Of a stretch of 64,000 nucleotides of DNA, positions 46,707-55,390 are shown piece after piece (the stretch's first letter is position 1; each line of letters begins with the position of its first letter). Under the pieces are notes generated by a model. It searched no databases. It was not told the origin of the DNA and worked only from the letters and a program-made list of their open reading frames with translations. Made by a program: the position numbers and the translations under genes. Source of the stretch: Primula veris. Its lineage: Eukaryota > Streptophyta > Magnoliopsida > Ericales > Primulaceae. The stretch is from NCBI GenBank assembly GCA_963682055.1, contig OY821740.1, positions 15,524,814 through 15,588,813 of the forward strand, written 5' to 3'.

Positions 46707-49252
46707 TCAAGGCTCCACCTGAGGAGATGCGGGTGGGGGAGTAACAGCAGCAACAGCAGACCGAGGAGTCGAGGGAACCGACCCGGGATGGGGACGCAGC
46801 GCCGTCGATGTAGTCTGCCCCGGTAGCCGTGGGAGCTCCTCATCCCGAAGATTGGCCCAATCTAGAGGCTTAGGAGGGGCACCTTGCGGACAGGGATACA
46901 CCAATTCCGACCACGCCCGGTCCGACAGTGGTACCTTCGCAAAGTTTAGAGCTCGGACATGAGCGCAAAAGACGGAAAAATTAGCCATCATTGCAAACTT
47001 TTTCCGTTCATCTGCTTGCTCTGCCTTCAGAGCAGCAACCTCTGATGTTCCGGCCTCCACATCCTCCGCCATGAGCAAGTTATCGGCCTCCAACAGGTCG
47101 TATTTTTCGACCAAATGCTCTTTCTCGGCCCCCAACTTCTCAATTTCCTCGGTCAGGCGTAAGTTGTCTCCCACCAATTTATCATAATCAGAGGCCAACT
47201 TAGCCATCTGGGCTTTTTCCTCGGCCGTTGTTTTGATTTCGACCATCAGCTTCTCTTTCTCCGCCTCTAGCTCGGAGACCAACTTCACTTGCTGAGCTTT
47301 ATCCTCGGTCAAGGCTTTATTTTCGGCCATCAGCTTCTCCTTCTCAGCCTCTAGTGCTGACAGCTGATCCCTTAACACCACGATATCCACGAAGACCTGT
47401 ATTTAGAAACATCAGACACCAGCCAAAACAAGAGCATCACGACCTATATAACAAAATACGTGCGCAACATACCCGAAGCGCATCAGTGCTGGCCTGCTCT
47501 ATAACCGACATTACAGGCCGAGCAGCTATTTTCTCTGCATCCTTGACGATGAGGGGCTTAAGAGCAGTATACCCCATCCTCAAGACTCGGGGCTGCTCCA
47601 ACAGCTCACCCCTACACCGATCAATGTAACGGGTCATTGCAACCCCGTCCACCAACACCTTTTCAGGTCCCTCGAGAACCTCATCCTCGCCACCCACCAC
47701 AACATCCACGGCACTCTCTTTGCCGGCTTCCACCTCCACTTCCTCCCTCACATCCTTCTCCGAAGGACCGGTCTCAGGGGCCATATGCTCGGTCACCTCC
47801 TCAGTACGGATGGGCGAGCAAACAGACAGATCTATCGGCTCCTCGGTACGGACAGGCAAGATGACTGGCAGGGTCATCGTCTCCTCGCCCATGTTCATCA
47901 GGAGGTTGATATGTCCGAATATGTTGTCGATCGACCCCTGAAACACAATAATACCCATAGACCGGGCAAGAGCATGGGTAACCAACGAAGAGGTCAGTAG
48001 CTGAAACAGGATGACAAATCAAGCGATGAACAAGAAAATTAAAAGAAACAATTCACACACAAAAAAAAAATATATATATATATATACACGTACATCGGCA
48101 TGAGTAGAAGCCTCCTCGGTGGTATCACCCTGCGACGAAGCAGCCACCTCCACTCCAGTACCAACATCGGCACCTTCTTCACTCACCAATATTTCTGCCC
48201 CTCTAGCCCTCTTTGGGGTCCCAACAACAGGGTCCGATGCCCGACGCTTAGAACGAACAGGCTTTTTCCCTCACCGAGAGGCACTTCTAGCCTTGACAAC
48301 TTTGAGGAAGTCCTCCTCAGTCTCGGTGGGAATCTCGGGCGCAGGATTGCCCTTGGTCACCGGCCCAGCAGGATAACCCAACAACATGGGAGCAGTACGG
48401 ATCGCCGGATCCTTCGTCGGTCCCGGCCCCCACCAGTTCCAAAGAGCTAATAGCGCTTCAACATTGGGAGCACCTAGGTCTGGAATATAGGGAGCCGTCG
48501 TGGCAGGTCCCGGAATCTGGTGCCCAGCACAACCCCATTCTCCGGAAGAAATAACGACGCCGAGGTTATGCTCTTTGTTAGTATCGGGAATACCGATGAC
48601 AAGCCGAGAGAAGGCGCGTAAGGTCTTCAAATACGAGCTGCGGCGCTTGAAACTCAAACTGTAGACCCTGAATACGTCTTTCAGTTCGATAGGTATCCCG
48701 GATAAATCCGACAACCTTTGAATACCGTTCAGCGTGCGGTATCCATTCAGGGCTAGTTGGGCTGGAGCGATCTGGACGGCCTCAAAGAACGAAGCCACCC
48801 AATCAGTAAAAGGAAGTCTAAGACCTCTCATAAAAAACGCCGACGAACGAACGGCTACCTCGCCGGTCGGAACAAATCCGATAACCTCCTCATCGGAGAC
48901 AGGCAGCCGAATACGTATGTTGGTAGGTATTCTGGCTGACTTCTTAAAATCTTCCTCCACAAATGGGCCAACTTGGGCCAGGCATTGGGCCAGAATGTCC
49001 TATCCAAACATCATAAACACTACATCAATATATTAACCAAACACAAATCACACGACGAGAGCCCCCCCCCCCCCCCTCAATTACCAGCAACCCAAAAGTT
49101 TTCCGGTGCAACAAAAATCCTATACATATAGACAAACTACCAATCAACCTCCTAAATAAACATATAAAGGCAAACACGACCATATATCAAAGCCACATAC
49201 ATGACCACGACACCAAATCAAATACAGATATTTCGAAAACACTTACTGTCAT
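46707..49252 (-). pseudogene. Antisense gene H: four-exon Transposase_28-like / coiled-coil protein
   Basis: On the minus strand: ATG-ACA then donor GTAAGT (coding 49252-49247); exon 2 from acceptor GGATAG (48999-48094) to donor GTACGTG; exon 3 (48000-47473) from acceptor TGTTTCAG to donor GTATGTT; exon 4 (47396-46707) from acceptor AATACAG to TGA. All junctions are in phase 0, giving 709 codons. One TGA at codon 245 (48273-48271) breaks it, probably from CGA. Residues about 50-110 (FFMRGLRLPFTDWVASFF, then NGYRTLNGIQRL) match the pattern I know from the 'putative gypsy type transposon' family (Transposase_28, PF04195). A basic KKPVRSKRRAS patch follows. Exon 4 is a long coiled coil (LEAEKEKLMAENKALTED and similar heptads), then a Pro/Ser tail. 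CTAGGGTTT motifs occur in the leader at about 49305 and 49350. Role unknown. Confidence 0.75.
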
Positions 49253-49400
49253 ATTCGAGAGCACGAAGGGGAAAGCAGCAGCAACTCTCTCAACAGTCAG
49301 GAGAAACCCTAGATAGAGAGGCAGAAAATTTTTTGGCGGGAAGAACAAACCCTAGAGAGAGAAAATAAGAGATATTTTTTTTTTCAGCAAATTATGAGAT
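49253..49400 (-). promoter_or_regulatory. Leader/promoter of antisense gene H with telo-box motifs
   Basis: Two AAACCCTAG motifs (plus strand, about 49304-49312 and 49349-49357; CTAGGGTTT on the gene strand) lie upstream of the ATG. Such motifs are frequent in plant 5' leaders and promoters. No TATA box seen. Confidence 0.4.
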
Positions 49401-49890
49401 AAGAACGAGAGAGATTACTTAGCACAGTTAAAAGAAGTGAAGCCACAGAAAGAATAAAATAATAACCGTCCTTTCGTGTGACAGAGGTTTACTTTTCACC
49501 CACAAGAAAAATCCCCAACTGCTGCTATTTTCAACAAATCAATGCTCCAGATCTGGTCACGTCAGATATTGTATCCCACTACCCAAGGCAGTTCACATCA
49601 TTACACCTAAATAAACGGCCAGTGGACCCTACCACAAAAATCTTCCACCATACGCTATTACCAAACCGAGGATGTCCTCCGACTCAGTTCCTCGACGCAA
49701 AACCGTGTCTTACCCGATAAGCACACCAAACAACATGGACGGAGACCATTCCTAGCTCGACGGCATTTAAGCATCAAGTCTAACAACGCTCTCCGGGGGG
49801 ATAACCACGGTGCACCGTGCTCGGTGTCCGATATATGATATCAACATAAAGACAAAGCAAGTAAAATAGACAGGATCAGATTGCAAAAGC
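49401..49890. other. Spacer between antisense genes H and E
   Basis: No supported gene. A plus-strand open frame at 49478-49720 has no domain and is probably incidental. Confidence 0.4.
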
Positions 49891-49901
49891 AGAAGTTTTA
49901 T

Positions 49902-50336
49902 TCATCCACAGAGGGGGATACAAACAAACAATACAACAGGAAAAGAAAAGTTTACAAGAAAATACAACACCCCATCATACTTCTTCGAACTACCCCCCAT
50001 ATCGGCATCCTTCTTCGCCAAGAGCTCTTCCAGATGCTTTTTCTCCCTAATCAGATGAGAAATGCCAATCTCCAATTGTTTTAAAGCATGAGATTGAGAC
50101 TTGCACTTTTGCTCGGCTTCAAAACGAGCAGCGCTCTCTTCCTGCCAGTACTGTTTGAACCGCCTCATTTCGGTCTGAGCACACTTAAGATCGTGTTTCA
50201 GCCACGACATCTCGATCTCTTTTAGTTGAAGAGGAGTCAATTCCTCTTCCCCAAAACCAGGGGGACGGGGTAGTAAGAAGGTAGGCTCTTCAACAAGGGT
50301 TTTCTTTTTGGAGGCAGATCTGGTGATGGGAGCCAT
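49902..50336 (-). CDS. Antisense mini-gene E: small coiled-coil protein (144 aa)
   Basis: The ATG at 50336 starts MAPITRSASKKKTLVEE, a basic N-terminus, followed by a Pro-rich spacer (FLLPRPPGFGEEELTPLQ) and a coiled-coil region (about 37-112) rich in Glu, Lys and Leu, such as EIEMSWLKHDLKCAQTEMR and IREKKHLEELLAKKD. The last 25 residues are hydrophobic (VLYFLVNFSFPVVLFVCI), so they may form a membrane segment, or this tail may be read-through past an unseen splice site after GGSSKK. A TATA box (TATAAATG on the gene strand, 50411-50418) lies 75 bases upstream, and AATAAA on the gene strand lies at the stop (about 49899). Uninterrupted. No family recognised. Confidence 0.6.
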   Translation of the reverse strand: MAPITRSASKKKTLVEEPTFLLPRPPGFGEEELTPLQLKEIEMSWLKHDLKCAQTEMRRFKQYWQEESAARFEAEQKCKSQSHALKQLEIGISHLIREKKHLEELLAKKDADMGGSSKKYDGVLYFLVNFSFPVVLFVCIPLCG

Positions 50337-50410
50337 CTCAAACAAAAGCAGGTTAGAAGAAACAAGAGAGAGAAAAGGAGATTGGATAATGAAATACAGG
50401 CAATATGGAG

Positions 50411-50418
50411 CATTTATA
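50411..50418 (-). promoter_or_regulatory. TATA box of antisense mini-gene E
   Basis: Gene strand TTTATAAATGCTCC, 75 bases upstream of the ATG at 50336. Confidence 0.55.
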
Positions 50419-50554
50419 AAGAAATTCAAGGGTACAAAAAAAAAACGAAAATGCACAAAGTACAAGGCGTTGCAACGGTTCACGAAATACGAAAAGATAC
50501 AACCGTTCAAATACAAGTTCCAAAATGGAAAATAAGAAAAATAGACTAATATAA

Positions 50555-51034
50555 TCAAGGATCAGTGGGTGGGACAACAGAACTGCCAGACCGAGAGGCA
50601 GTCTCCCGAGCAGAGCTAGCTAACTGAGCTTTATATGAGTCGTTCATAACGACCAAGCATTCGTTCTCCCGGGCAAGGTATGCATTCTCGCCAATAAGGG
50701 CAGTAACTTGCTTTTTAAGCCGAGAATTTTTAACAGTCATACTAGCGAGGCCTTGAGGAGAGTTATTAAACTCATTCTGAGCATGATCCCAAATCTCCTC
50801 GGCTTCATACCAGGAGTTGGCCAGAGTGTTCCTACGCACCAATAGGTGGTCAAGTTCACGACCCAAGGCTGAAATCGCGGTCCATTTAATTGTCTCCTCG
50901 GGGTGTGAGTTATACAAACTCAAAGCCAGGACACCATACTCCTTCTCAAGCTTAGCCATTCTATGACGGACCCGAGATACCTCAGCATCCAAGTCCTTCA
51001 TCTGAGCATGATATCTCACCACGGGCTCAGACAT
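50555..51034 (-). CDS. Antisense mini-gene D: coiled-coil protein (159 aa)
   Basis: The ATG at 51034 begins MSEPVVRYHAQMKDLDAE. The first 35 residues are a heptad-patterned helix (VSRVRHRMAKLEKEYGVL), then a middle helix with ALGRELDHLLVRRNTLANSW, and a C-terminal helix LKKQVTALIGENAYLARENE. It ends in a Ser/Pro tail SRSGSSVVPPTDP. The frame is intact. A TATA box (TATAAATA on the gene strand, 51129-51136) lies 95 bases upstream. The organisation (short N-terminus, coiled coil, low-complexity Ser-rich tail) is shared with A, B and C although sequence similarity is low. Not recognised as any known family. Confidence 0.62.
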   Translation of the reverse strand: MSEPVVRYHAQMKDLDAEVSRVRHRMAKLEKEYGVLALSLYNSHPEETIKWTAISALGRELDHLLVRRNTLANSWYEAEEIWDHAQNEFNNSPQGLASMTVKNSRLKKQVTALIGENAYLARENECLVVMNDSYKAQLASSARETASRSGSSVVPPTDP

Positions 51035-51128
51035 TAGGAAAAGTTAGTCTTATACAGAAGGAGATGAGAGATGAAAGAGAAGCTAACACAGTATGAAAAA
51101 AGATATATTCTGAAGAAAGGTTGAAGAG

Positions 51129-51136
51129 TATTTATA
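51129..51136 (-). promoter_or_regulatory. TATA box of antisense mini-gene D
   Basis: Gene strand CTCTATAAATACTC, 95 bases upstream of the ATG at 51034. Confidence 0.6.
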
Positions 51137-51479
51137 GAGCGAAGATAATATGGTATAATCTGACAATGCTTGGGAGCATGCATGTTTGACCAGCCTGCCA
51201 TGCCTCAGATATCACATGGCACCGGTACAGAAAGAAATAAAAGAAAGAAGACAATCGAGTAAGCCTACATTCCAGAAAAAGACAAACCACAAGTGCAACA
51301 CAAAAAGAAGTGCAAGATAAAGGGGCAAATATAATTTTCATTAATAAGATGGGATACATCACTGTTCATTACATCAGAGGACATCAAAAAGGAAATCAAT
51401 TACATCCGAGAAAAATATCTATTATATCCGAGAAAAATATCTATTACATCCGAGAAAATCTATTACAAAAGATCATACA

Positions 51480-51842
51480 AAGAAGATCGACTGTATCAGC
51501 AGGCCAAGCGAGCTGGCGACGATGGGGAAGAGGAAGAAAAAGATGAAGAGGAACATAAAGAAGAAGTGAAAAGCAAGAAGAGGAAAATGAAAAATGACAA
51601 AAACCCTAGAAGTAACAAAAAACCCTTAGGATCACAGGGTTGATTGTTACATCATAGTGGTGAGAAAGAAGAGGAAGAAAGAGAAAAAGGAAAAAAGTAG
51701 AGAGAACAAAATATAAAAGAAAAACTAAAAGGTATAGAAAGAAAAGACTGATGGGAGAGAAGATGAAGAAAAAGAAAGGGGAAGCGCAGAAGAAAAATAA
51801 AATAAAAAAGAAGAATAAAAAGAAAGAAAAAAGGGGGGGACG
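51480..51842. repeat. Purine-rich tract between mini-genes C and D
   Basis: About 360 bases are mostly A and G on the plus strand (GAAGAGGAAGAAAGAGAAAA and similar), hence C/T on the antisense genes' strand. It is downstream of mini-gene C. It may be its 3'UTR or decayed coding sequence; no gene is supported. Confidence 0.55.
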
Positions 51843-52136
51843 CTAGGGGGAAGTCGATCGGTATCGATGAGAGGGTCCGGCAGAGACATTCCTGTCCCGA
51901 AGTGTTGGGTTCCCCCTCAACACCTCATTCTCTTCGACTAGAGCCCGACGAGCACATCGGCAATAATCCAGCTCGGACCTTAGCCAAGTCAATTCCCGAA
52001 CCATCTCGGTATGGTGATAACGCATCACCTTTAACTCCTCTTCAGCATCCTTCAACAGCTTTAGTGCATGGCCATAGGAGGCTTCAAAAGCCTCCACTTG
52101 CAAAACCAGTGCAGATTTGGTGAAAGAACCAGCCAT
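51843..52136 (-). CDS. Antisense mini-gene C: small coiled-coil protein (97 aa)
   Basis: The ATG at 52136 begins MAGSFTKSALVLQVEAFEAS and continues as a nearly continuous charged helix (HALKLLKDAEEELKVMR, ELTWLRSELDYCRCARRALV) before a basic, Ser-rich tail ending RYRSTSP. The frame is intact. A strong TATA box (TATAAATA on the gene strand) lies 86 bases upstream. The leader between them contains no competing in-frame ATG that I see. No family recognised. Confidence 0.6.
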   Translation of the reverse strand: MAGSFTKSALVLQVEAFEASYGHALKLLKDAEEELKVMRYHHTEMVRELTWLRSELDYCRCARRALVEENEVLRGNPTLRDRNVSAGPSHRYRSTSP

Positions 52137-52221
52137 TTTAAGGGAGTTATGGGATGAAATTCTGTATATAATGAAGAGAGATAAGGGGGAGATTGTGAAG
52201 AAATCCATATCTTAAAGAAGG

Positions 52222-52229
52222 TATTTATA
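52222..52229 (-). promoter_or_regulatory. TATA box of antisense mini-gene C
   Basis: Gene strand ATCTATAAATACC, 86 bases upstream of the ATG at 52136. Confidence 0.6.
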
Positions 52230-52730
52230 GATAAATTAAGGAAGGTTTAGCGTGGGGAAGTGCAACCGTTCGTCAAAAGACTCTGGGAAACATGGGTAAT
52301 TAAAAAGAGGCGCCTGTTGAGAAATTTAAAGTGGGGAGTTGCAACCATTCGTTATTAAAAGAGGCGTCTGTTGAGAAGAAACGCTTGGATTCATGCCAGT
52401 ATTTAAAGAGGGTAGAATTCGAAAAGCCTCTGCACGTGTCAATCTGGAAAAGGTGCAACAATATTAAGATATAAGGGATAAGATTTGTGCACAGGGCTCA
52501 AGAAATCCCAGTGGTCCCAAGATACAAAGATTAAGAAGATCCAGTGGATAAGGTCAAACACAAGGCCCAAGAAAAGTCATTAAAGAAGCCACAAGCATGC
52601 GCAGTCAAAATAAATTGCATTGGGAAAGTAATTCAGATATAAACAAGAAAAAGAAGTCTTTATTGATTGATTGATACTTCATTACAGAAGAGGCAGTCAA
52701 CATAAAGAGGTTACAATAAAAAGAGTAAAA

Positions 52731-53069
52731 TCATTTCGTAGAAGGGCCTGCTTCGTCACTCTGCTTCCTCTTAGACCGAGCATATACTTCCTTAAGGACC
52801 AGTTTGTAGGCCCTCTTGGAAGCAATATGCCTATCTCTAGAAGCCTCAAGCTCTTTGATCCGAGCACGAGCCCAAATATTGTCGATCAGAGACCTCTGAT
52901 ATTCACTCTCCATGGCCTCCAAGCGCTCGTCCATCTCAGCAGCTCGGCGAGCCTCCATGGTTAAAGAGGCCACCCTCCTTTCGAGGATACGAGCTTTCCT
53001 AACCTCCTCCTCTAGATGGGCAACATATTCGGGAAGATTGTCGCCACTATTTTCACGAGGAGAAGCCAT
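52731..53069 (-). CDS. Antisense mini-gene B: coiled-coil protein (112 aa), paralogue of A
   Basis: The ATG at 53069 starts MASPRENSGDNLPEYVAHLE. The coiled coil covers about residues 15-95 (EEEVRKARILERRVASL, EMDERLEAMESEYQ), then SKRAYKLVLKEVYARSK and the tail DEAGPSTK. It aligns end to end with mini-gene A: MASP, GDN, YVA-LE-EV--AR, IK-LEAS, A-KRAYKL--KE, RSK and DEAG-S are shared. A TATA box (TATAAAAG on the gene strand) lies 49 bases upstream; AATAAA on the gene strand occurs about 70 bases after the stop (near 52660). Intact frame. The conserved ends argue for a real protein. Confidence 0.68.
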   Translation of the reverse strand: MASPRENSGDNLPEYVAHLEEEVRKARILERRVASLTMEARRAAEMDERLEAMESEYQRSLIDNIWARARIKELEASRDRHIASKRAYKLVLKEVYARSKRKQSDEAGPSTK

Positions 53070-53117
53070 TTGATTCGTTAATAGGGGAAGTATATAAAAA
53101 GATAGGTGCAGCCCCCC

Positions 53118-53125
53118 CTTTTATA
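53118..53125 (-). promoter_or_regulatory. TATA box of antisense mini-gene B
   Basis: Gene strand TCCTATAAAAGGGGGG, 49 bases upstream of the ATG at 53069. Confidence 0.62.
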
Positions 53126-53361
53126 GGAAGAAACAATGGAGAAGATCAAAGGTCACCTCGAAGGAAGACTAACCCTGTTGAACTTCCCAAAGACATTTAT
53201 GGCTAATTAACCACAGTTCCAAGTCCAATTAAAGCCGTCCAATGAGGTATCAAGAAAATAAACAGACAGGAATAAAAATAGGAAATATTTTATTAATATT
53301 TTTAATAATGCGATTACAACTTGGTGATGATATCCAATACAAAAGAAATCATAAAAACTAA

Positions 53362-53673
53362 TTATTCCGAGGAAGAGCCTGCTTCATCATCATCCGATCT
53401 CGGCTTGGACCGATCATGCAACTCCTTAAAAGCAAGCTTATAGGCCCTCTTTGCTGCCTTTTCCTTAGCCAGGGAAGCCTCGAGCCGCTTTATACGTTCA
53501 AAGGCCCAATCCAGGTCGGCCATCGTCCGATGATGAGCCGCGTCCATATCAGACAGCTTTTTTTTCACATCCGCTAGCTTCCTCTTCACGTCACGAGCCC
53601 TTTTGACTTCATTCTCCAGATAAGCAACATAATCTGAAGAGTTATCTCCAGTAGAACCATGGGGAGAAGCCAT
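53362..53673 (-). CDS. Antisense mini-gene A: coiled-coil protein (103 aa), paralogue of B
   Basis: The ATG at 53673 starts MASPHGSTGDNSSDYVAYLE. A basic coiled coil follows (NEVKRARDVKRKLADVKKKL, FERIKRLEASLAKEK), then AAKRAYKLAFKELHDRSK and an acidic tail DDDEAGSSSE. Similar to B over its whole length with a shorter centre. The TATA box is 54 bases upstream, and AATAAA on the gene strand lies about 70 bases past the stop (near 53290). It is the first gene of the array, close to the 3' LTR (280 bases), so its promoter sits just inside the element. Intact. Function unknown. Confidence 0.68.
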   Translation of the reverse strand: MASPHGSTGDNSSDYVAYLENEVKRARDVKRKLADVKKKLSDMDAAHHRTMADLDWAFERIKRLEASLAKEKAAKRAYKLAFKELHDRSKPRSDDDEAGSSSE

Positions 53674-53726
53674 TGCGTCACAAGCAAGGTAGTAATGGAA
53701 TAGATTATTGGGGGAAGGGTGCTCCC

Positions 53727-53734
53727 TTTTTATA
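53727..53734 (-). promoter_or_regulatory. TATA box of antisense mini-gene A
   Basis: Gene strand CCTTATTATAAAAAGGG, 54 bases upstream of the ATG at 53673. Confidence 0.6.
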
Positions 53735-53953
53735 ATAAGGTGATTTTTGGAAAGGTAAAGGGTTTCCACGAAAAAAGATACCAAGGGTCATATCATAGTC
53801 AAATAGCAAATTTGCAAGTTCCCAAGGAGCAGTTATAAATAGGGGCATTTGTCGAATGAAACATATGGAACAGCTAAACCGAAGTAATCTCTTCGACAGA
53901 CCAATCATGACTCCCTCGACGTGGAAATCACACCGAGGAAGTCAGGGAGCACT

Positions 53954-54506
53954 TGATAGAACATAAAAATTAGACCCGAATATTCTATTCGGGTATTAAA
54001 CAGCCCACCCATCATAGAGTGGTATCCAACGCTTGAATGGGCTATCACATGCCTTTCTTTGAGAATAAGAGTGGATATCACTAAAAGCCCAAGCCCACTT
54101 AACAAGGGACCCATGTCAGAAAAATCCCATGAGATGGAGACACTTGTCGACATCCTAGGAGGCATAATTGCCTATAAATAGCCAAGTATCCCCCCTAAGA
54201 AAGGGACCAGAAAACATATCTAAAAAATATAGAGAGAATGAGAGAAAAGATAAAAACTCGTCAGAACGTATTACATCAATAGCCAAACCGAGAAAGATCG
54301 AGAACCGAGCACCGAAGAGAAGAGAGAGATCACGTTCCGGATCGAGCAGCGAATCCGAGCATAAATACAGTGATAGAATTGTAGTCCGAACAATGGCAAT
54401 TGCCGAATAATAATAAAGATCAAGAAGTGTTCATCGTTTATTGTCAATTCATTATATATTATTGTTGAAAAGTCTAACGCAACCGACCAGAGTTATGGCT
54501 TTGTCA
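53954..54506 (+). repeat. 3' LTR of the gypsy element (553 bp)
   Basis: Same length as the 5' LTR, with about eight visible substitutions. Followed by GAGTT, the target duplication. Confidence 0.94.
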
Positions 54507-54841
54507 GAGTTTTATTTATATGACAGAGAGAAGAGATAGAGTGTTAAGTTACACTTTTTAAATTGTATTTTTAACCATTTAAATGTATGTTCTCTATTAT
54601 TATAGAAGAGAGAGTTTAATGTATATGAGAGAGATAGAAGGAGAACTTGCACTTTTTAAGTTGCATTTTTATCCATTTAAACTCGATCCGACCCGAATAG
54701 AATTGCATTTTTAGCCGATCCGCAACAGGTCGGATCGGATCGGATCGAGTTGAAACCCGCGAAATTGTCATCTATAGTGGAGTTATTGTCACTAGTAACG
54801 GCTAAAAATATCCACGCGTAAATACATATCCATTCAATTTA

Positions 54842-55390
54842 ATAAGTGAGACTTACAAATAGATACATATTAATCAACTTAATTACAAAAAACCTACATA
54901 TATGTACTTTTTTACAATTAGATACACATATTTATTTACAATTAGCTACATATGTCATAAAAAATATATATATATACAAAATAAAATCAAAAATTCAAAA
55001 ATTCAAAAAAATATTTAAAAAAAAAAATTATACATAATATCAAATATAATTATACATGATTGGACATTATTAGATATGATTAAACAGGATTAGACATACA
55101 AGATTGGACATGGTTGGATAGGATCAAACAGGATTAGACATACAAGATTGAACAGAATCAGACATGATCACATATATTTTTTGTATAAAAAATATATTAT
55201 TAAAAATTTTAGTTTTTTTTAATTTTGGTTTTTAATTTTTTAATTTTTAAATATTTTTTGGTATTTTTTGGATTTTTCAATGACATATGTAACTATTTGT
55301 AAATAAATATGTATTTTTTGTAAAAAAAAAATCATCAAGTTTAAAACAATCATTTTTTATAAATAAGTTTTTAAATATATACTATTAAAT
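54842..55390. mobile_element. Foldback MITE with long inverted repeats
   Basis: The left arm (CACATATTTATTTACAATTA, then GCTACATATGTCAT, 54924-54957) is matched in inverse by the right arm (ATGACATATGTAACTATTTG then TAAATAAATATGTATTTTTT, 55280-55319). The AT-rich arms extend further. The centre holds a short tandem repeat, AGGATTAGACATACAAGATT, in two copies (about 55088 and 55131). No coding region. Confidence 0.65.

Larger units (their letters stand above)
37613..54506 (+). mobile_element. Tat/Retand-like Ty3/gypsy LTR retrotransposon with antisense gene array
   Basis: This is a 16.9-kb element with 553-bp LTRs and a perfect 5-bp target duplication GAGTT (37608-37612 and 54507-54511). Gene order gag, protease, RT, RNase H, second (archaeal-type) RNase H, integrase defines the Tat lineage of Ty3/gypsy. 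The primer site after the 5' LTR (TGGCGCCGTCTTCGGGA) is of the tRNA-Asp-like type common in Athila/Tat. Between integrase (ending 44169) and the 3' LTR lie 9.8 kb of non-pol sequence: a 74-bp tandem array and eight ORFs on the opposite strand. I count about eight differences between the LTRs, so the insertion is fairly recent although the sense coding region is already broken. Confidence 0.95.
37053..54780. mobile_element. Older TIR element (hAT-like), carrying the gypsy insertion
   Basis: Left end TAGAAATGGCAATTTCGTGG (from 37056, continuing GTTTCAAACCGATCCGA) is matched in inverse by the right end, which on the minus strand reads TATAGATGACAATTTCGCGG then GTTTCAACTCGATCCGA (54739-54776). 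Subterminal GATCCGA/TCGGATC repeats follow on both sides. About 0.56 kb remains on the left and 0.27 kb on the right of the gypsy element. The interior had a ~90-bp tandem repeat (ATATGAGAGAGA, TTTTAAGTTGCA, ATCCATTTAAA), with copies at about 37530-37612, 54520-54600 and 54615-54690. No transposase ORF; a clean target duplication was not found. Confidence 0.6.

Noticed and set aside
46474..46710. Splicing of ORF F as a fifth exon of antisense gene H
   Set aside because: The acceptor ending at 46491 requires a preceding donor in another phase than CAG/GTGGAG at the end of H, which would lead into a stop within four codons.
47354..48450. Plus-strand frames of 70-116 codons in the gypsy 3' region
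   Set aside because: Shadows of the spliced antisense gene H, whose minus-strand frame has domain and splice support.
50308..50535. 75-codon plus-strand frame
   Set aside because: Opposite to the leader of antisense mini-gene E; Lys-rich, no domain, no promoter in its orientation.
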